A stretch of 64,000 nucleotides of DNA from an uncultured Bacteroidota bacterium. GTDB lineage: Bacteria > Bacteroidota > Bacteroidia > Bacteroidales > P3. Below, piece after piece: positions 40,201 to 48,227 of the stretch. Position numbers and translations under genes: made by a program. Under the pieces are notes generated by a model. That model had not been told where the DNA came from. It did not search any database and worked only from the letters and a program-made list of their open reading frames with translations. The stretch is taken from assembly GCA_902774395.1 (NCBI GenBank), contig CACYIK010000002.1, positions 62,001 to 126,000 of the forward strand, given 5' to 3'. Each line of letters starts with the position of its first letter. The first letter of the stretch is position 1.

Positions 40201-40549
40201 TCAGGCCGTTCTTGTAGACCTGGAAGCTAAGCTCCAAAGCGTTGAGCGGTGCGGGAATCAGCGGCGTGGCAATCATTATTGTGCCGGTGCCGTCGTTGGG
40301 ACCGGCCTGACCCATAATATTCAGCACCGTGCCATGGCTCGCGGCCGTGGTGAGGTTAGGGTAGGTCGCCGACGAACTGGTGGGGTTTAGCGCCACCACG
40401 CGGGTCCATCCCGTGGGCATCGTAGCACCACCCGTGGTGGTGTAGCTGTCGAAGTTCTCGCTCCACGGCAGCGTCATCTGCGCCGCGGCGCCCAGCGGCG
40501 CCAACGCGCACGCAACAAAAAGCATCAATCGGGTAAAAATCTTTCTCAT
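37286..40549 (-). CDS. Large surface protein with fibronectin III-like domains and T9SS sorting domain
   Basis: 1087 residues from the ATG at 40549. A signal peptide ends at GAAAQMT. Residues 25-190 (PWSENFDSYTTTGGATMPTGW) resemble the choice-of-anchor/MAM-like jelly roll common in T9SS cargo. Several fibronectin type III-like modules follow, visible as repeated WT-x-VxxAxGYTVYY and NYEVSVRALC patterns. The last 80 residues are a T9SS type A sorting domain (VRLYPNPASSTVTL; SGAYFVRI; RKLIVR). Five copies of HHSSLI(A/T) interrupt this domain, encoded by a GATGAGT repeat. The ligand is unknown. Confidence 0.85.
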   Translation of the reverse strand: MRKIFTRLMLFVACALAPLGAAAQMTLPWSENFDSYTTTGGATMPTGWTRVVALNPTSSSATYPNLTTAASHGTVLNIMGQAGPNDGTGTIMIATPLIPAPLNALELSFQVYKNGLKVYLTSNLDDPASFTLIGTYSPGWVWTTVEIRTDTILGLPATNGYLVFGGNYGNSGYSTAYVDNVTVTALNNCERPLEVTAERVGVTTAVLTWTEVADAEGYTVYYNTVDDITTAESEDADIAGITLENLEPGTHYYVWVVTQCGEESLSDPRTTEFTTQLSCYTLTNLRQVTVNHEAAAFQWDYDVRGNDADGVIAILHDLSDPGAMDVEEQATGSNYHFFTNLDYTHQYTATFRTLCGADTSAALTVPIVFRQCGESALAQDTVSWSNDHPIVTFYKYTYSQMMYPADVLANQDTIRGIALRRHVRPQSVATTRKLSIWLGHSTATVSNNPVPTTGMTQVANDVQYLLPNQEWDTLMFTTPFAYDGTSNVVVTIIDNTGSNTSMGANPYWLWHDSEWQMHYKSNDNNPYDGATPPSVSHKTHLPDLRFVGQCNLEELCEAPVLAVTAVDSSSVELAWTAGSGAPWTLQYRPLGSGAWTTDPDVAFMPYTLDSLQPDTRYEVRIGVECDGQMRYSTPIPFLTDCAFQHIPFHFTQSQMVVASQEGFTPCWSFSQYIFRGRLSDSHRGYLRNAGNGEWIILPAMAEPLQGVRLRTWVGSSDHGYFKVGVASQSDCSDVEWIDTVEVTPNNPNTSHEEFVSYLDVYEGEGTRVVVSPIVNNNFHYMYFFDFHLEPIEGCRPVVRLTLDSADAQSLSFHWTAVGSATQWAVYVDGVQRGTASGTPSFTVTGLNAYTNYEVSVRALCGQGDTSDAVSAVFLTGCANETCAFTVNGHSAAGDGWHGGFLEASTGNRVIGTVEMRRGSDVSQTFFLCGGMPLSFRWYSGNDDNICSFVISDEAGNTLYQTADASTIDSVFFTMDSLCGAQGGDPHDTTGIGMVDASQVRLYPNPASSTVTLTGVEPGAQVFLMDLSGRTIAHHSSLIAHHSSLITHHSSLITDHSITIDVSGLTSGAYFVRIVGAHTAAVRKLIVR
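37385..37457. repeat. GATGAGT 7-bp tandem repeat inside a T9SS sorting domain
   Basis: About ten units of GATGAGT/GATGAGC encode HHSSLIAHHSSLITHHS repeats between LSGRTIA and ITIDVSGL of the sorting domain. Confidence 0.9.
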
Positions 40550-40564
40550 AGTTATGTTATTTAT

Positions 40565-40625
40565 TTTTTTGCTATTTATCGTAAACGACCGTGGGGGCGT
40601 TTTTATTGTGCACCCCCACGACAAG
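40565..40625. other. Long-loop hairpin between two surface genes
   Basis: CGTGGGGG pairs with CCCCCACG across a loop of about 15 bases. No T-run on either strand. It may mark the transcript end of the fimbrillin-like gene. Confidence 0.45.
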
Positions 40626-40640
40626 TTCTCAACTCCTCTC

Positions 40641-42371
40641 CTAATTTACATCACGAACAAGTCGGACGGAGCACCCCCAATCTCTCCTAATTGCATAATA
40701 GTAATAAGAAAGTCCATCATTTACAACATACAACGAATACGCTGTACTTGCCGCTATTGTTGAAGAAGACCAATACACTCCATAGTCTCCGTATTTCTGC
40801 ACCACCTTACCGTCACGATACCCTGCCGCTGGTAAAAAAACCACCCCCAAGGCTTCCATTTTATACCAATTTGTTTCTGTAACAATAAAACGATCATAGC
40901 CATAGGTATTATCTCTCTGATTGTATACTGGTGAACTTGTTATCAAAGATATATCACTCGGATGAGAATAGTTATCTGGGAATATAAACAAGCCACAGAC
41001 TGTTCCAATCTTACCCTTAATAAATTTGGCATTACCATTATTTGTACCTGGTAAACCTGACGTTTCCGTTGTACGCTGATAGAGCATATAATAGATTTCT
41101 CCTGTCGAATTTCCTGTCATTGTACGCCAGCGTCCAGCAGAATCTCCTCCATTTGAAATTTTGTTATATACGCCCCAATCGGAATTCTTATAATTGCCTG
41201 TCAATCCATTCACATACGAGGATCCATTTTTCGGTCCAAAACCATAACCTTTAGATGCGCTATAGCTATCACCTGTTTTGTATGGCAGATATAAGTAATT
41301 TCCATTATTCCATCCACTTGTTCCCCATCCAAACAAAGAAACAATATTTTGTGATGCATAATCTTTACCCACATCTTGATTTGCAGTTTCCTCAGTACCA
41401 TATTGTGTGGTCATAAAACTCCATTCTCCAGTAGTTTTATTATACTGCAAATTTCCCTGGGAAATGATAACCTTCTTTGCGTTATTGCCAGTGCCACTGA
41501 CCGTAAATAATCCGCCTGTGGTGAATCGGGCGTAGCCCATCTTGGCGCGGGGCATAGCTCCGCCAGTATTCTGGGTATTCTCAAAGGTTTTACTCACGGC
41601 CGACTGGTCCACCTTATGGACAGTCACCTGCACCTTGAACTTATTGCCGTCACCCACGGGCAGCACCGGAATCTGCACAACGGCAGAGTCGCCAGCAAGA
41701 ATCTGCAGATGATCGGTGCCGTCGAAATTCATCGTCACGCTCTTCGTGGAATCGACACCGTCACGGCTTGCAGCAACTACGGGGGCGCCATTGCTAAGCG
41801 TCACCGCGGTCATACCACACAGGTTGTAAGCGTTGCCCTCGCTCACCGTGCTGGTCACCACGATATTGTCCACCTCGATGGTGAAGCCGTAATAGTTGAC
41901 CACCTGCACCGCCACAGCACCGGTGACATGCTTGAACTTCAAGTTGGTACCCTCATCGGTGTATGCCACCATAGGGGCCTGCAGGTTCTGCAGCGTCCGG
42001 CCATAATGCGTCGTAGTGGCATAGGTGTAGTTGGCCGGAAGGTTGAGTGTGTAGCTTGTATTGCTACTGTTCCCACTATAGATACTGCTCGGGTAAACAC
42101 CTCGATAGGGAGAGGTGAAGCCTGCACCAGACTTCGTGACGACTGCGGTGCCCGCACCTTCACTGATTGTAACCTCCAGCACATCATCATTGATGCGCAC
42201 ACGGTCTCCCGTTGCCCAATAGGACACAGCTCCCTCGACAGCCAGTTTCTCACCGCCACGCATACCCTCTACTGAGAGATACAACTTGTCGCTGCTGATT
42301 GCCGAGTCTTTCTGACAGCCCGCAATAGCCAAAGTCACCAAAACCAAAAGATATATCTTCTTCATTGCCAT
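40641..42371 (-). CDS. Fimbrillin-like lipoprotein with FISUMP-like C-terminal domain
   Basis: 576 residues from ATG at 42371 (MAMKKIYLLVLVTLAIAGC), preceded by AAAGAAAGGA; a second ATG at 42365 also fits. The lipobox AIAGC gives lipidation at about residue 20. The N-terminal half (YWATGDRVRINDDVLEV; YRGVYPSSIY) resembles Mfa-like fimbrillin family proteins. The C-terminal half (FGWGTSGWNNG; GRWRTMTGNSTGEIYYMLYQR; YWSSSTIA... GCSVRLVRD) resembles the Fib_succ_major/C-type lectin fold. The C-terminal half is clearly more AT-rich than the N-terminal half, suggesting a mosaic origin. It is preceded by a 76-residue partner gene. Confidence 0.75.
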   Translation of the reverse strand: MAMKKIYLLVLVTLAIAGCQKDSAISSDKLYLSVEGMRGGEKLAVEGAVSYWATGDRVRINDDVLEVTISEGAGTAVVTKSGAGFTSPYRGVYPSSIYSGNSSNTSYTLNLPANYTYATTTHYGRTLQNLQAPMVAYTDEGTNLKFKHVTGAVAVQVVNYYGFTIEVDNIVVTSTVSEGNAYNLCGMTAVTLSNGAPVVAASRDGVDSTKSVTMNFDGTDHLQILAGDSAVVQIPVLPVGDGNKFKVQVTVHKVDQSAVSKTFENTQNTGGAMPRAKMGYARFTTGGLFTVSGTGNNAKKVIISQGNLQYNKTTGEWSFMTTQYGTEETANQDVGKDYASQNIVSLFGWGTSGWNNGNYLYLPYKTGDSYSASKGYGFGPKNGSSYVNGLTGNYKNSDWGVYNKISNGGDSAGRWRTMTGNSTGEIYYMLYQRTTETSGLPGTNNGNAKFIKGKIGTVCGLFIFPDNYSHPSDISLITSSPVYNQRDNTYGYDRFIVTETNWYKMEALGVVFLPAAGYRDGKVVQKYGDYGVYWSSSTIAASTAYSLYVVNDGLSYYYYAIRRDWGCSVRLVRDVN

Positions 42372-42384
42372 TGTCCTTTCTTTT

Positions 42385-42615
42385 TTAATCCCAGAAATGA
42401 TTACTGCCCTGAGTCCAATTCGAATTAACTTCATAGACCTCCACATGGTTCTGCTGGTCCTGAGCAATCATTCCATCCTCACAAATCCAGATATTCAGCT
42501 GCTGCACCAGGGGGTCGATGCCGCTGTTGGCGTAGCCGCGCTCTGTGCGGAAGGTGACCGCCGTCAGCCGCGGCGACACATAAGCGCGTTTTTTACGTTT
42601 ATCTGTCTCTTTCAT
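42385..42615 (-). CDS. Short conserved-type peptide upstream of the fimbrillin-like gene
   Basis: 76 residues. A basic start (MKETDKRKKRAYVSPRL) is followed by TAVTFRTERGYANSGIDPL, then an acidic, Asn/Gln-rich tail with one Cys. It lacks a standard signal peptide. Short Bacteroidales proteins with a YxxP...ExGxAxS pattern often lie next to fimbrillin-like or surface genes; I know no assigned function. The stop lies 13 bp before the lipoprotein start, so the two are co-transcribed from a box at 42797-42804. It could be a peptide precursor with cleavage near ANSG, which is speculative. Confidence 0.7.
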   Translation of the reverse strand: MKETDKRKKRAYVSPRLTAVTFRTERGYANSGIDPLVQQLNIWICEDGMIAQDQQNHVEVYEVNSNWTQGSNHFWD

Positions 42616-42796
42616 CGTATATTAGTATCGTTTTTTACATAAAAAAAAGGATAACGGCAACGCATTCCGTCGTCGTTATTAACAGGTTTTCAACAAACAA
42701 TTAACAACCAATCCTTCCTTACGGGAGTATGGGTGGGGGTGAAAATCAGCATGTTAGACAAATTTCCGTTCATCTAATACACAATTATCAACAATG

Positions 42797-42804
42797 CAAA
42801 TATA
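42797..42804 (-). promoter_or_regulatory. -7 box for the short peptide and fimbrillin-like gene
   Basis: The minus strand reads TATATTTG, 182 bp upstream of the ATG at 42615, leaving an unusually long leader. Confidence 0.5.
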
Positions 42805-42823
42805 CAAAAAATTCTTTACACAC

Positions 42824-43131
42824 AAAAAAAAACGGCGAATTATTCTAATTATGCTAATTGCTACGCAGGTCAATTTCAGGCTAATTTTGCTAAATTGCCT
42901 GACGGCAGCCCAGCCGCGCGAAGCATACGGCATTCGGGTCATTCGCCTACAATTGGCCTAAGCAGTTAACTCCATGAAATTATCACAACAATTCGTTTAA
43001 TTTGTTGAATTCGCCGTTTACAGAAGTATAAAAAAAACGGCGTATTATTCTAATTATGCTAATTGCCACGCAGGTCACAATTTCTATGAAGTCGAGACTA
43101 AAATTAGTTTAATTTGTTAAATTCGCCGTTT
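42824..43131. mobile_element. Two tandem inverted-repeat-bounded elements (MITE-like)
   Basis: Copy 1 (about 42824-43020) and copy 2 (about 43030-43131) both begin AAAAACGGCG(A/T)ATTATTC and share about 49 bp with two mismatches. Both end TTTAATTTGTT(G/A)AATTCGCCGTTT. The ends AAACGGCGAATT and AATTCGCCGTTT are exact complements, so each copy can fold back. There is no credible gene inside; copy 2 is shorter by an internal deletion. Confidence 0.75.
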
Positions 43132-43146
43132 CTCAAAGAAATAAAA

Positions 43147-43185
43147 AAGCGGAAAACAGCCGTTTCTTCGTACTGTTTTCCGCTT
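43147..43185 (-). terminator. Terminator after the outer-membrane paralogue pair
   Basis: On the minus strand AAGCGGAAAACAG pairs perfectly with CTGTTTTCCGCTT across a 13-base loop and is followed by TTTTTTAT. It ends the transcript of the gene at 43212. Confidence 0.9.
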
Positions 43186-43211
43186 GTGGCTTTTTCGTGG
43201 CCGCTCGAAGG

Positions 43212-44429
43212 CTAGCTCTCAGGACTCCAGTGTGCCGGGAGACGGTAGCGGGTGGTGGAGTGGCCGAAGTTGTAGATGTAACCCACGGTGACCGAGGGGA
43301 TGCCGACCCAGAGGATGGGTGAGCTGACGAGACCCGTGCCGGGACCTTCTTCGCCGGTCTTGCCACCCGCGATGCGGGGCGGCACCATGAGGTATTTGGC
43401 GTCGAGGTAGAGGTCGCTGTGGCGTCCGATGTAGTAGCGGAAGAAGACGCCGAAGTCGGCGGCGATGTCGAACTGTAGGTGGTCATAGCGCCACACAAGA
43501 CCAGCACCGAGGTAGGGCAGCACGTTGAGGCGTTTGCCGCGGGTGAACTTGATGGCGTGGGTGAGGTTGAGCATGACGTCGGTATGCAGCGTGGAGAAGC
43601 TGTAGGATTCGCCAGGCTCGCCCTTGATGGTGTCGTAGCGCTCGTGGGCGGTGAGGCCGCCGAGCTGGAAGCGTATGGTCCAGAAGTTGCTATAGTTGCG
43701 ACCCATCATGATTTCGGGGGCTAAGCCGTACATGCCCTCGGAGGGGCTCATGTGCTCGAAGGTGAAGGAGGAGAAGTTGGGGCCTAAGCCGAAGCCCATG
43801 AACCAGTCTTCTGCCACCTCGCGCGACTCATACTGAGTGCGGCGGTGGAACGGCGAGTCGGTGAACTGGCGTGTGACACCGAGGGTCAGCGAAGTGAGGT
43901 AGCATCCGCCGCCGTTGCCGGCCTCGGGGAGGAAGTGCATCTTGCCCTGGAGGAAGAGGTCCCAGCCACGGGCAAAGCGGTAAGAGAGGTGGGCGCCGAG
44001 CATGGTCTGGAACTCATGGTCGGTAGCCTCGCCGCCGCCGTTGCGGAAGGAGACGCCCAGACCCAGCATGGGGTAGAAGTTAAGCTTCCAATGACGTATG
44101 CGCCAGAAGGTGGAGTTGAAGTCCCACATGAACTCGGCGGTGCCGAGGGCGAAGGAGCCCTGCTGGTCGACGCCGGTATAGAGGTAAGGCAGCGACATGA
44201 AGTCGAAGGTGGCCTGGAAGGCCAAGGGGCTGAGGATCCACTTACCGACAGAGAAGTTGCCCGAGAACCCCATGGGGTTGTCGTTCTTGGGGTTGTCGTA
44301 GATGCTCACACCTCCGCTGAGCGACATGTACATGTTGACGCCGAAGTCGGTACCCACCTGTGCACGGGAAGTTGAAAATTGAAAATTGAAAATTGAAATT
44401 ATTGCTGCAACAAATAATATCTTTCTCAT
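43212..44429 (-). CDS. Outer-membrane beta-barrel protein, paralogue 1
   Basis: 405 residues. The signal peptide IISIFNFQFSTSRAQ is partly encoded by an ATTGAAA repeat. The mature protein alternates short aromatic-ended beta strands (FMWDFNSTFWRIRHWKLNFYPMLGLGVSF; FWTIRFQLGGL; KYLMVPPRIAGG) and ends in strands with terminal aromatics (VTVGYIYNFGHST), a beta-barrel pattern. The motif RRTQYESR.. EDWFMGFG recurs in the next gene, its tandem paralogue. Function is unknown. It lies 19 bp after that paralogue. Confidence 0.8.
   Translation of the reverse strand: MRKILFVAAIISIFNFQFSTSRAQVGTDFGVNMYMSLSGGVSIYDNPKNDNPMGFSGNFSVGKWILSPLAFQATFDFMSLPYLYTGVDQQGSFALGTAEFMWDFNSTFWRIRHWKLNFYPMLGLGVSFRNGGGEATDHEFQTMLGAHLSYRFARGWDLFLQGKMHFLPEAGNGGGCYLTSLTLGVTRQFTDSPFHRRTQYESREVAEDWFMGFGLGPNFSSFTFEHMSPSEGMYGLAPEIMMGRNYSNFWTIRFQLGGLTAHERYDTIKGEPGESYSFSTLHTDVMLNLTHAIKFTRGKRLNVLPYLGAGLVWRYDHLQFDIAADFGVFFRYYIGRHSDLYLDAKYLMVPPRIAGGKTGEEGPGTGLVSSPILWVGIPSVTVGYIYNFGHSTTRYRLPAHWSPES
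44369..44402. repeat. ATTGAAA repeat in the paralogue 1 signal peptide
   Basis: Four 7-bp units (TTGAAAA) encode ISIFNFQFS, the hydrophobic core and end of the signal peptide. Confidence 0.85.
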
Positions 44430-44455
44430 AATTCCTAATTTCTAATTCCTAATTA
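44428..44455. repeat. TTCCTAAT repeat between the paralogues
   Basis: About three units of AATTCCT/AATTTCT span the short gap and both gene ends. Confidence 0.6.
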
Positions 44456-45705
44456 ATCGTACTGTTGACGGGCATGCGGTAGCGCGAGGTGGAGTGGTCG
44501 AAGTTGTAGACGTATCCGAAGGTGACGATGGGGAATCCGACGCCGAAGATGGAGCCCGAGGGACCCGCGCCTCCGGCCAGACGGGGCGGCACCATGATGT
44601 ACTTGAGGTCGAAGTAGATGTCGCTCATGTTGTCGACATAGCGGCGGATGTAGAGGCCTGCGTCGGCACCGACGGTGAAGACGGGATCAGTCTGGTAACG
44701 CCACACGGGACCGGCGCCGAGGTAGGGCATGAAGTTCCACTTCTTGCCGCGGGGGAAGCCGGTGATGAGGTTCGTGAGGTTGATCATGAAGTCGGTGTGG
44801 AGGCTGTTGAAGATGTACCACTTGCCGGGCTTCATTTCCACATTGCTGAAGGGCGTGCCGTCGGGGTTGAGGCCCGAGACGGTCTCCTCGTGGGCCCGCT
44901 CGCGGGCGAAGAAGCCCGAGAGCTCAAAGCGGATGGTCCATACATCACTCCAGTTGCGACCAATCATAATCTCGGGACTGAAGTTCCAGAGACGAGCGTC
45001 GGGGTCGGTGACATACTCGAACTCGAAGGAGGAGAAACTCAAGCCGCCACCGAAGCCCATGAACCAGTCTTCGTCGGTGCTGCGCGACTCATACTGCGTG
45101 CGACGGAAGTAGGGATTGTCGCCGAAGCGGTAGTTGGCACCGACGGTGATGATGTGCATGAAGTTGTCGCCGGCACTGCGGTCGAAGGTCTGCGGCAGGA
45201 AGAAGCACTTGTACTCAAGGCTGGCGTCCCACGACGGGCTGAGGCGTATGGGGAGATGGAATCCCAGCATAGCCTGGAAGTCGTTATCCTCACCGCCATA
45301 GTCGTCAGAGGGGCGGTAGGCCAGACCGAGGCCTATGAGAGGATAGACGGGGAAGGGCGTGGGGATGGCCTTGTTGTAGACGTGGAAGAAGGTGGCGTTG
45401 ACGTCCCACATGAACTCGGCACTGCCGAAGAGGTAGAGCGAGCTGTTGGAGCTGCCGGTCTGCAGGTAGGAGGGCGCCAGCACGGCGTCGAAGCCGAAGC
45501 GGAACGCCAAGGGTTGCATGAGCCAGCGGCCCACATAGAGGCCTCCGGCAGGAAGCGAGAAGTCGCTGCTGCCCGAGTGCATGTAATAGTTGGCACCCGC
45601 ATTGACAGACAGGAAAAGGGTATTGTCATTGTATGCATTGCCGCGCTGGGCACCCGCCGTGAGGCAGGTGACGGACAGCAGCAGGGTCAACAGCAACTTC
45701 TTCAT
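44449..45705 (-). CDS. Outer-membrane beta-barrel protein, paralogue 2
   Basis: 418 residues. The signal peptide LLLTLLLSVTCLTAGAQ is conventional and not repeat-coded. Barrel-like strands match paralogue 1 throughout (FMWDVNATFFHV; PYFRRTQYESRSTDEDWFMGFGGGLSFSSFEFEY; WTIRFELSGFFARERAHEE; DLKYIMVPPRLAGG; FGYVYNFDHSTSRYR). The pair is an old tandem duplication. First gene of the pair, 42 bp downstream of the tig stop. Function is unknown. Confidence 0.82.
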   Translation of the reverse strand: MKKLLLTLLLSVTCLTAGAQRGNAYNDNTLFLSVNAGANYYMHSGSSDFSLPAGGLYVGRWLMQPLAFRFGFDAVLAPSYLQTGSSNSSLYLFGSAEFMWDVNATFFHVYNKAIPTPFPVYPLIGLGLAYRPSDDYGGEDNDFQAMLGFHLPIRLSPSWDASLEYKCFFLPQTFDRSAGDNFMHIITVGANYRFGDNPYFRRTQYESRSTDEDWFMGFGGGLSFSSFEFEYVTDPDARLWNFSPEIMIGRNWSDVWTIRFELSGFFARERAHEETVSGLNPDGTPFSNVEMKPGKWYIFNSLHTDFMINLTNLITGFPRGKKWNFMPYLGAGPVWRYQTDPVFTVGADAGLYIRRYVDNMSDIYFDLKYIMVPPRLAGGAGPSGSIFGVGFPIVTFGYVYNFDHSTSRYRMPVNSTIN

Positions 45706-45746
45706 ATTCTCCGTTTAGGGTTATTACGTTTGAGGTTTTACGTTTC

Positions 45747-47102
45747 TTATGCTTTCGCGCGCTCGGCGAACTCCTTGGCGGAGACTTTCTCCACCTCGGG
45801 TTTCACCTGATCCTTGAAGAGCTTGCTGAGGTTGTCGGCATAGAGGCGGTCGACGACCTGGGCGATGTTCTTACGGTCGGCGGCGATGCTGCGGGCAGCC
45901 TTCTCGAGGCGGTCCTCGGTCTCTTCTTTCTTCTCGCCTTCAACCTTCTGGTCGTTGCGGCGGAGGATATCCTTGATGTAGTCGACAATCTGGTTGTTGG
46001 TGGGCTCGACGGGGCTGATCTCCTCGAGCTTAGCCTCGATGAGCTCCCACTTCAGCGAGGGGACATACTTGTCGTTCCAGTCGGCCTCGATGGATTCGGG
46101 GGTGAGCTCTTTCTCGCCGCGGCTGGCGAACCAACGTTTCAGGAAAGCCTCGGGCAGGGGGGCGTTGAACTGGTCGAGGAGGGCCTTGCGGACCTGGTTG
46201 ACGAAGAGGTAGTCGCTCTGCTCGTTGTTGGCTTTCTCAATCTCTTTCTTGAGGAGCTTGCGGAAGGCGGCCTCGTCCTTGACGTCCTGGCCGGGGAAGA
46301 CCATCTGGAAGAGCTCGGCATCGACCTCGTGGGGGGTGATGCGGGAGACACCCGAGAGGGTGAACTCGACGTCAGCCTTGAACTTCTTGGCGGCGGCGGT
46401 GTCGAGGTGCAGAGCATGCTCGATGTCGGCGGTGGGGAAAGCCTTGGAGGGGTTGAAGACGATCTTGTCCTCAGCCTTCTTGCCCTCGAAGAGGGGCAGC
46501 AACTCGGCATCCTTGAGGTTGGCGAGGTTGAAGGAGGAGAAGGTGTCGATGCCACCCTCTTTGGCCTTGCCGTTCTTGTCGAGTTCGACGGCCTTGCCAT
46601 AGAGGAAGTCACCAGCGGCGACGGTCTCGGGGGTCTCGAACTTGCCATAACGCTCGACGACGCGTTTGAGCTCGGCGTCGACGTCCTTGGTGGTGACACT
46701 CACCTGGTTGTACTTCACGGCGACCTTGTCCCACTCGATGCTGAACTCGGGGGCCACGGCCACGTCGAAGAAGAACGAGAAAGCTTTCTGCTTGCCGAAG
46801 TCGACCTCACCGGTCTTCTCGTCGTTGCTCATGGGCATGCCCAGGATGTGCAGTTTCTCGTCATCGATATACTTGAAGAGGGAGGTGTTGAGCTGGTTCT
46901 GCACGGCGTCGCCGACGATGGCGGACTTGTACATGCGCTCGATGAGTCCCTTGGGGGCCATACCCTTGCGGAAGCCGGGGATGGTGGCCTTGTGCTGATA
47001 CTCTTTCAGCTGCTTGTTAACGTTCTCAATGTAGTCGTTTTCCTCGATATCAACCTTGATACAGAGTTCCAAATCACTTAATTTCTCTCTTGTGATGTTC
47101 AT
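45747..47102 (-). CDS. tig: Trigger factor
   Basis: 451 residues. The ribosome-binding N-terminus MNITREKLSDLELCIKVDIE and the signature GFRKGMAPKGLI, the Bacteroidota form of the GFRxGxxP loop, are clear. A PPIase-like middle and a long helical C-terminal chaperone domain with Lys/Glu-rich helices follow. It binds nascent chains at the ribosome exit tunnel. In Bacteroidota the PPIase domain is commonly degenerate, and no typical FKBP active-site pattern is evident here. A TAnnTTTG box lies upstream. Confidence 0.93.
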   Translation of the reverse strand: MNITREKLSDLELCIKVDIEENDYIENVNKQLKEYQHKATIPGFRKGMAPKGLIERMYKSAIVGDAVQNQLNTSLFKYIDDEKLHILGMPMSNDEKTGEVDFGKQKAFSFFFDVAVAPEFSIEWDKVAVKYNQVSVTTKDVDAELKRVVERYGKFETPETVAAGDFLYGKAVELDKNGKAKEGGIDTFSSFNLANLKDAELLPLFEGKKAEDKIVFNPSKAFPTADIEHALHLDTAAAKKFKADVEFTLSGVSRITPHEVDAELFQMVFPGQDVKDEAAFRKLLKKEIEKANNEQSDYLFVNQVRKALLDQFNAPLPEAFLKRWFASRGEKELTPESIEADWNDKYVPSLKWELIEAKLEEISPVEPTNNQIVDYIKDILRRNDQKVEGEKKEETEDRLEKAARSIAADRKNIAQVVDRLYADNLSKLFKDQVKPEVEKVSAKEFAERAKA

Positions 47103-47155
47103 CTGATTATTTATTTTATTGATTTTTAGTCTTTTTTATATTCTGGTGAAAAATG

Positions 47156-47163
47156 CAAAAATA
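47156..47163 (-). promoter_or_regulatory. -7 box for tig
   Basis: The minus strand reads TATTTTTG, 54 bp upstream of the ATG at 47102. Confidence 0.6.
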
Positions 47164-47201
47164 CGCAAAATTATTGATTCGGAGATATTTTTTTTCAAAT
47201 C

Positions 47202-48227
47202 TTAATAAATCCCGACGCCGAGGTTGAGGAGATAGTAGAGCAGGCCGTTGTCGCTATTGAGCGAGGTGTCGGAGGGCATGCGCTTGTAGAGGTGTGTGCG
47301 TCGCGAGGCGAAGATGCCCACGCCGCCGTTGATGTTGTTGTAGACTTCGTGGTCCTGATCGAGGCCGCCCATCTGCGAGGCGGTGGAGAGGTAGACGTTG
47401 AGTTCCTCGGAGCAGCAGGTGAGGTAGAGGTCGACGCGCTTGAGGTAGCGCTTGGGGAGGGTATCGGACTGGAGCTTGTTCTTCAAGTCCTCGAGGAAGT
47501 TGTCGCGCGTGTAAGTCACGGAAGTGGTGCGCGAGGTAGGACACAGCAGGTCGACGTAGCGAGTGACGCCCTCCTCCTGGTAGTAGAAGCGCACGAAGGG
47601 TTGGTAGAGTCGAGCGTTGTCGAGGAGATTCCACTTGATGATGCAGGCGTTGCGCTTGTTGGTGGTGGGGTTGACGTCGTAGAAGCCGAAGCCACCGATG
47701 GTGTCGTTGTTGGTGGTGACGGTGATGGAGGGACGAGTGATGAGGGTGGCGTCGGTCTGGCGGATGAGCGAGACGGGCTCGGAGGAGGCGATGATGTGGC
47801 CGTCGGCGGTGGAGCGCACAATGAGCACATACTGGTAGTTGTCGCGCAGGCGGCGCGAGCTGCCGGTGCGGGTGACGCAGTAGTAGATAGGCTGGGCGCC
47901 GCCGGCGAAGTTGCCCTCCTGGCGGTTGCGCAGGGTATAGATGAAGGGTATGGAGTCTTTCAATACCCCGTTTTCATAAGCCATCATATAGACCTCGATG
48001 CTGCCCTGAGGGTAGTTGATGGAGTCGCTGTTCAGACCATAGGAGTAGATGTTATCCTCGCTGAGATAGCAGCGCTGCACACGCGCCCAGGTGGTGTCGT
48101 CGTCCTGGTCGAGGACGCAGTAGATTACCGGCACGTTCTTCCACTTAGCGTTGGGCGAGAACTCGACCTCGCAGGAGACAAAGAGGAGGGCTGCAAGGAG
48201 ATATAGTATGGGTTTGATGGGTTTCAT
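47202..48227 (-). CDS. DUF4249-like lipoprotein
   Basis: 341 residues. The lipobox LFVSCEVEFS gives a lipidated Cys near residue 19. The opening NVPVIYCVLDQDDDTTWARVQRCYLSED, followed by Ig-like beta strands and a conserved RDNYQYVLIV segment, fits DUF4249-type periplasmic or surface lipoproteins of Bacteroidales, which often accompany TonB-dependent receptors. No receptor is adjacent here. The C-terminal part (YLSTASQMGG... GVGIFASRR) matches the usual family ending. The role is unknown. Confidence 0.72.
   Translation of the reverse strand: MKPIKPILYLLAALLFVSCEVEFSPNAKWKNVPVIYCVLDQDDDTTWARVQRCYLSEDNIYSYGLNSDSINYPQGSIEVYMMAYENGVLKDSIPFIYTLRNRQEGNFAGGAQPIYYCVTRTGSSRRLRDNYQYVLIVRSTADGHIIASSEPVSLIRQTDATLITRPSITVTTNNDTIGGFGFYDVNPTTNKRNACIIKWNLLDNARLYQPFVRFYYQEEGVTRYVDLLCPTSRTTSVTYTRDNFLEDLKNKLQSDTLPKRYLKRVDLYLTCCSEELNVYLSTASQMGGLDQDHEVYNNINGGVGIFASRRTHLYKRMPSDTSLNSDNGLLYYLLNLGVGIY

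Noticed and set aside
40641..41100. Diversity-generating retroelement target in the C-terminal lectin-like domain
   Set aside because: No reverse transcriptase, template repeat or accessory gene is nearby, and no paired near-identical repeat with adenine-specific changes was seen.
42754..42942. 62-codon minus-strand frame in the fold-back element region
   Set aside because: AT-rich, crosses the repeat copies, and has no family features.
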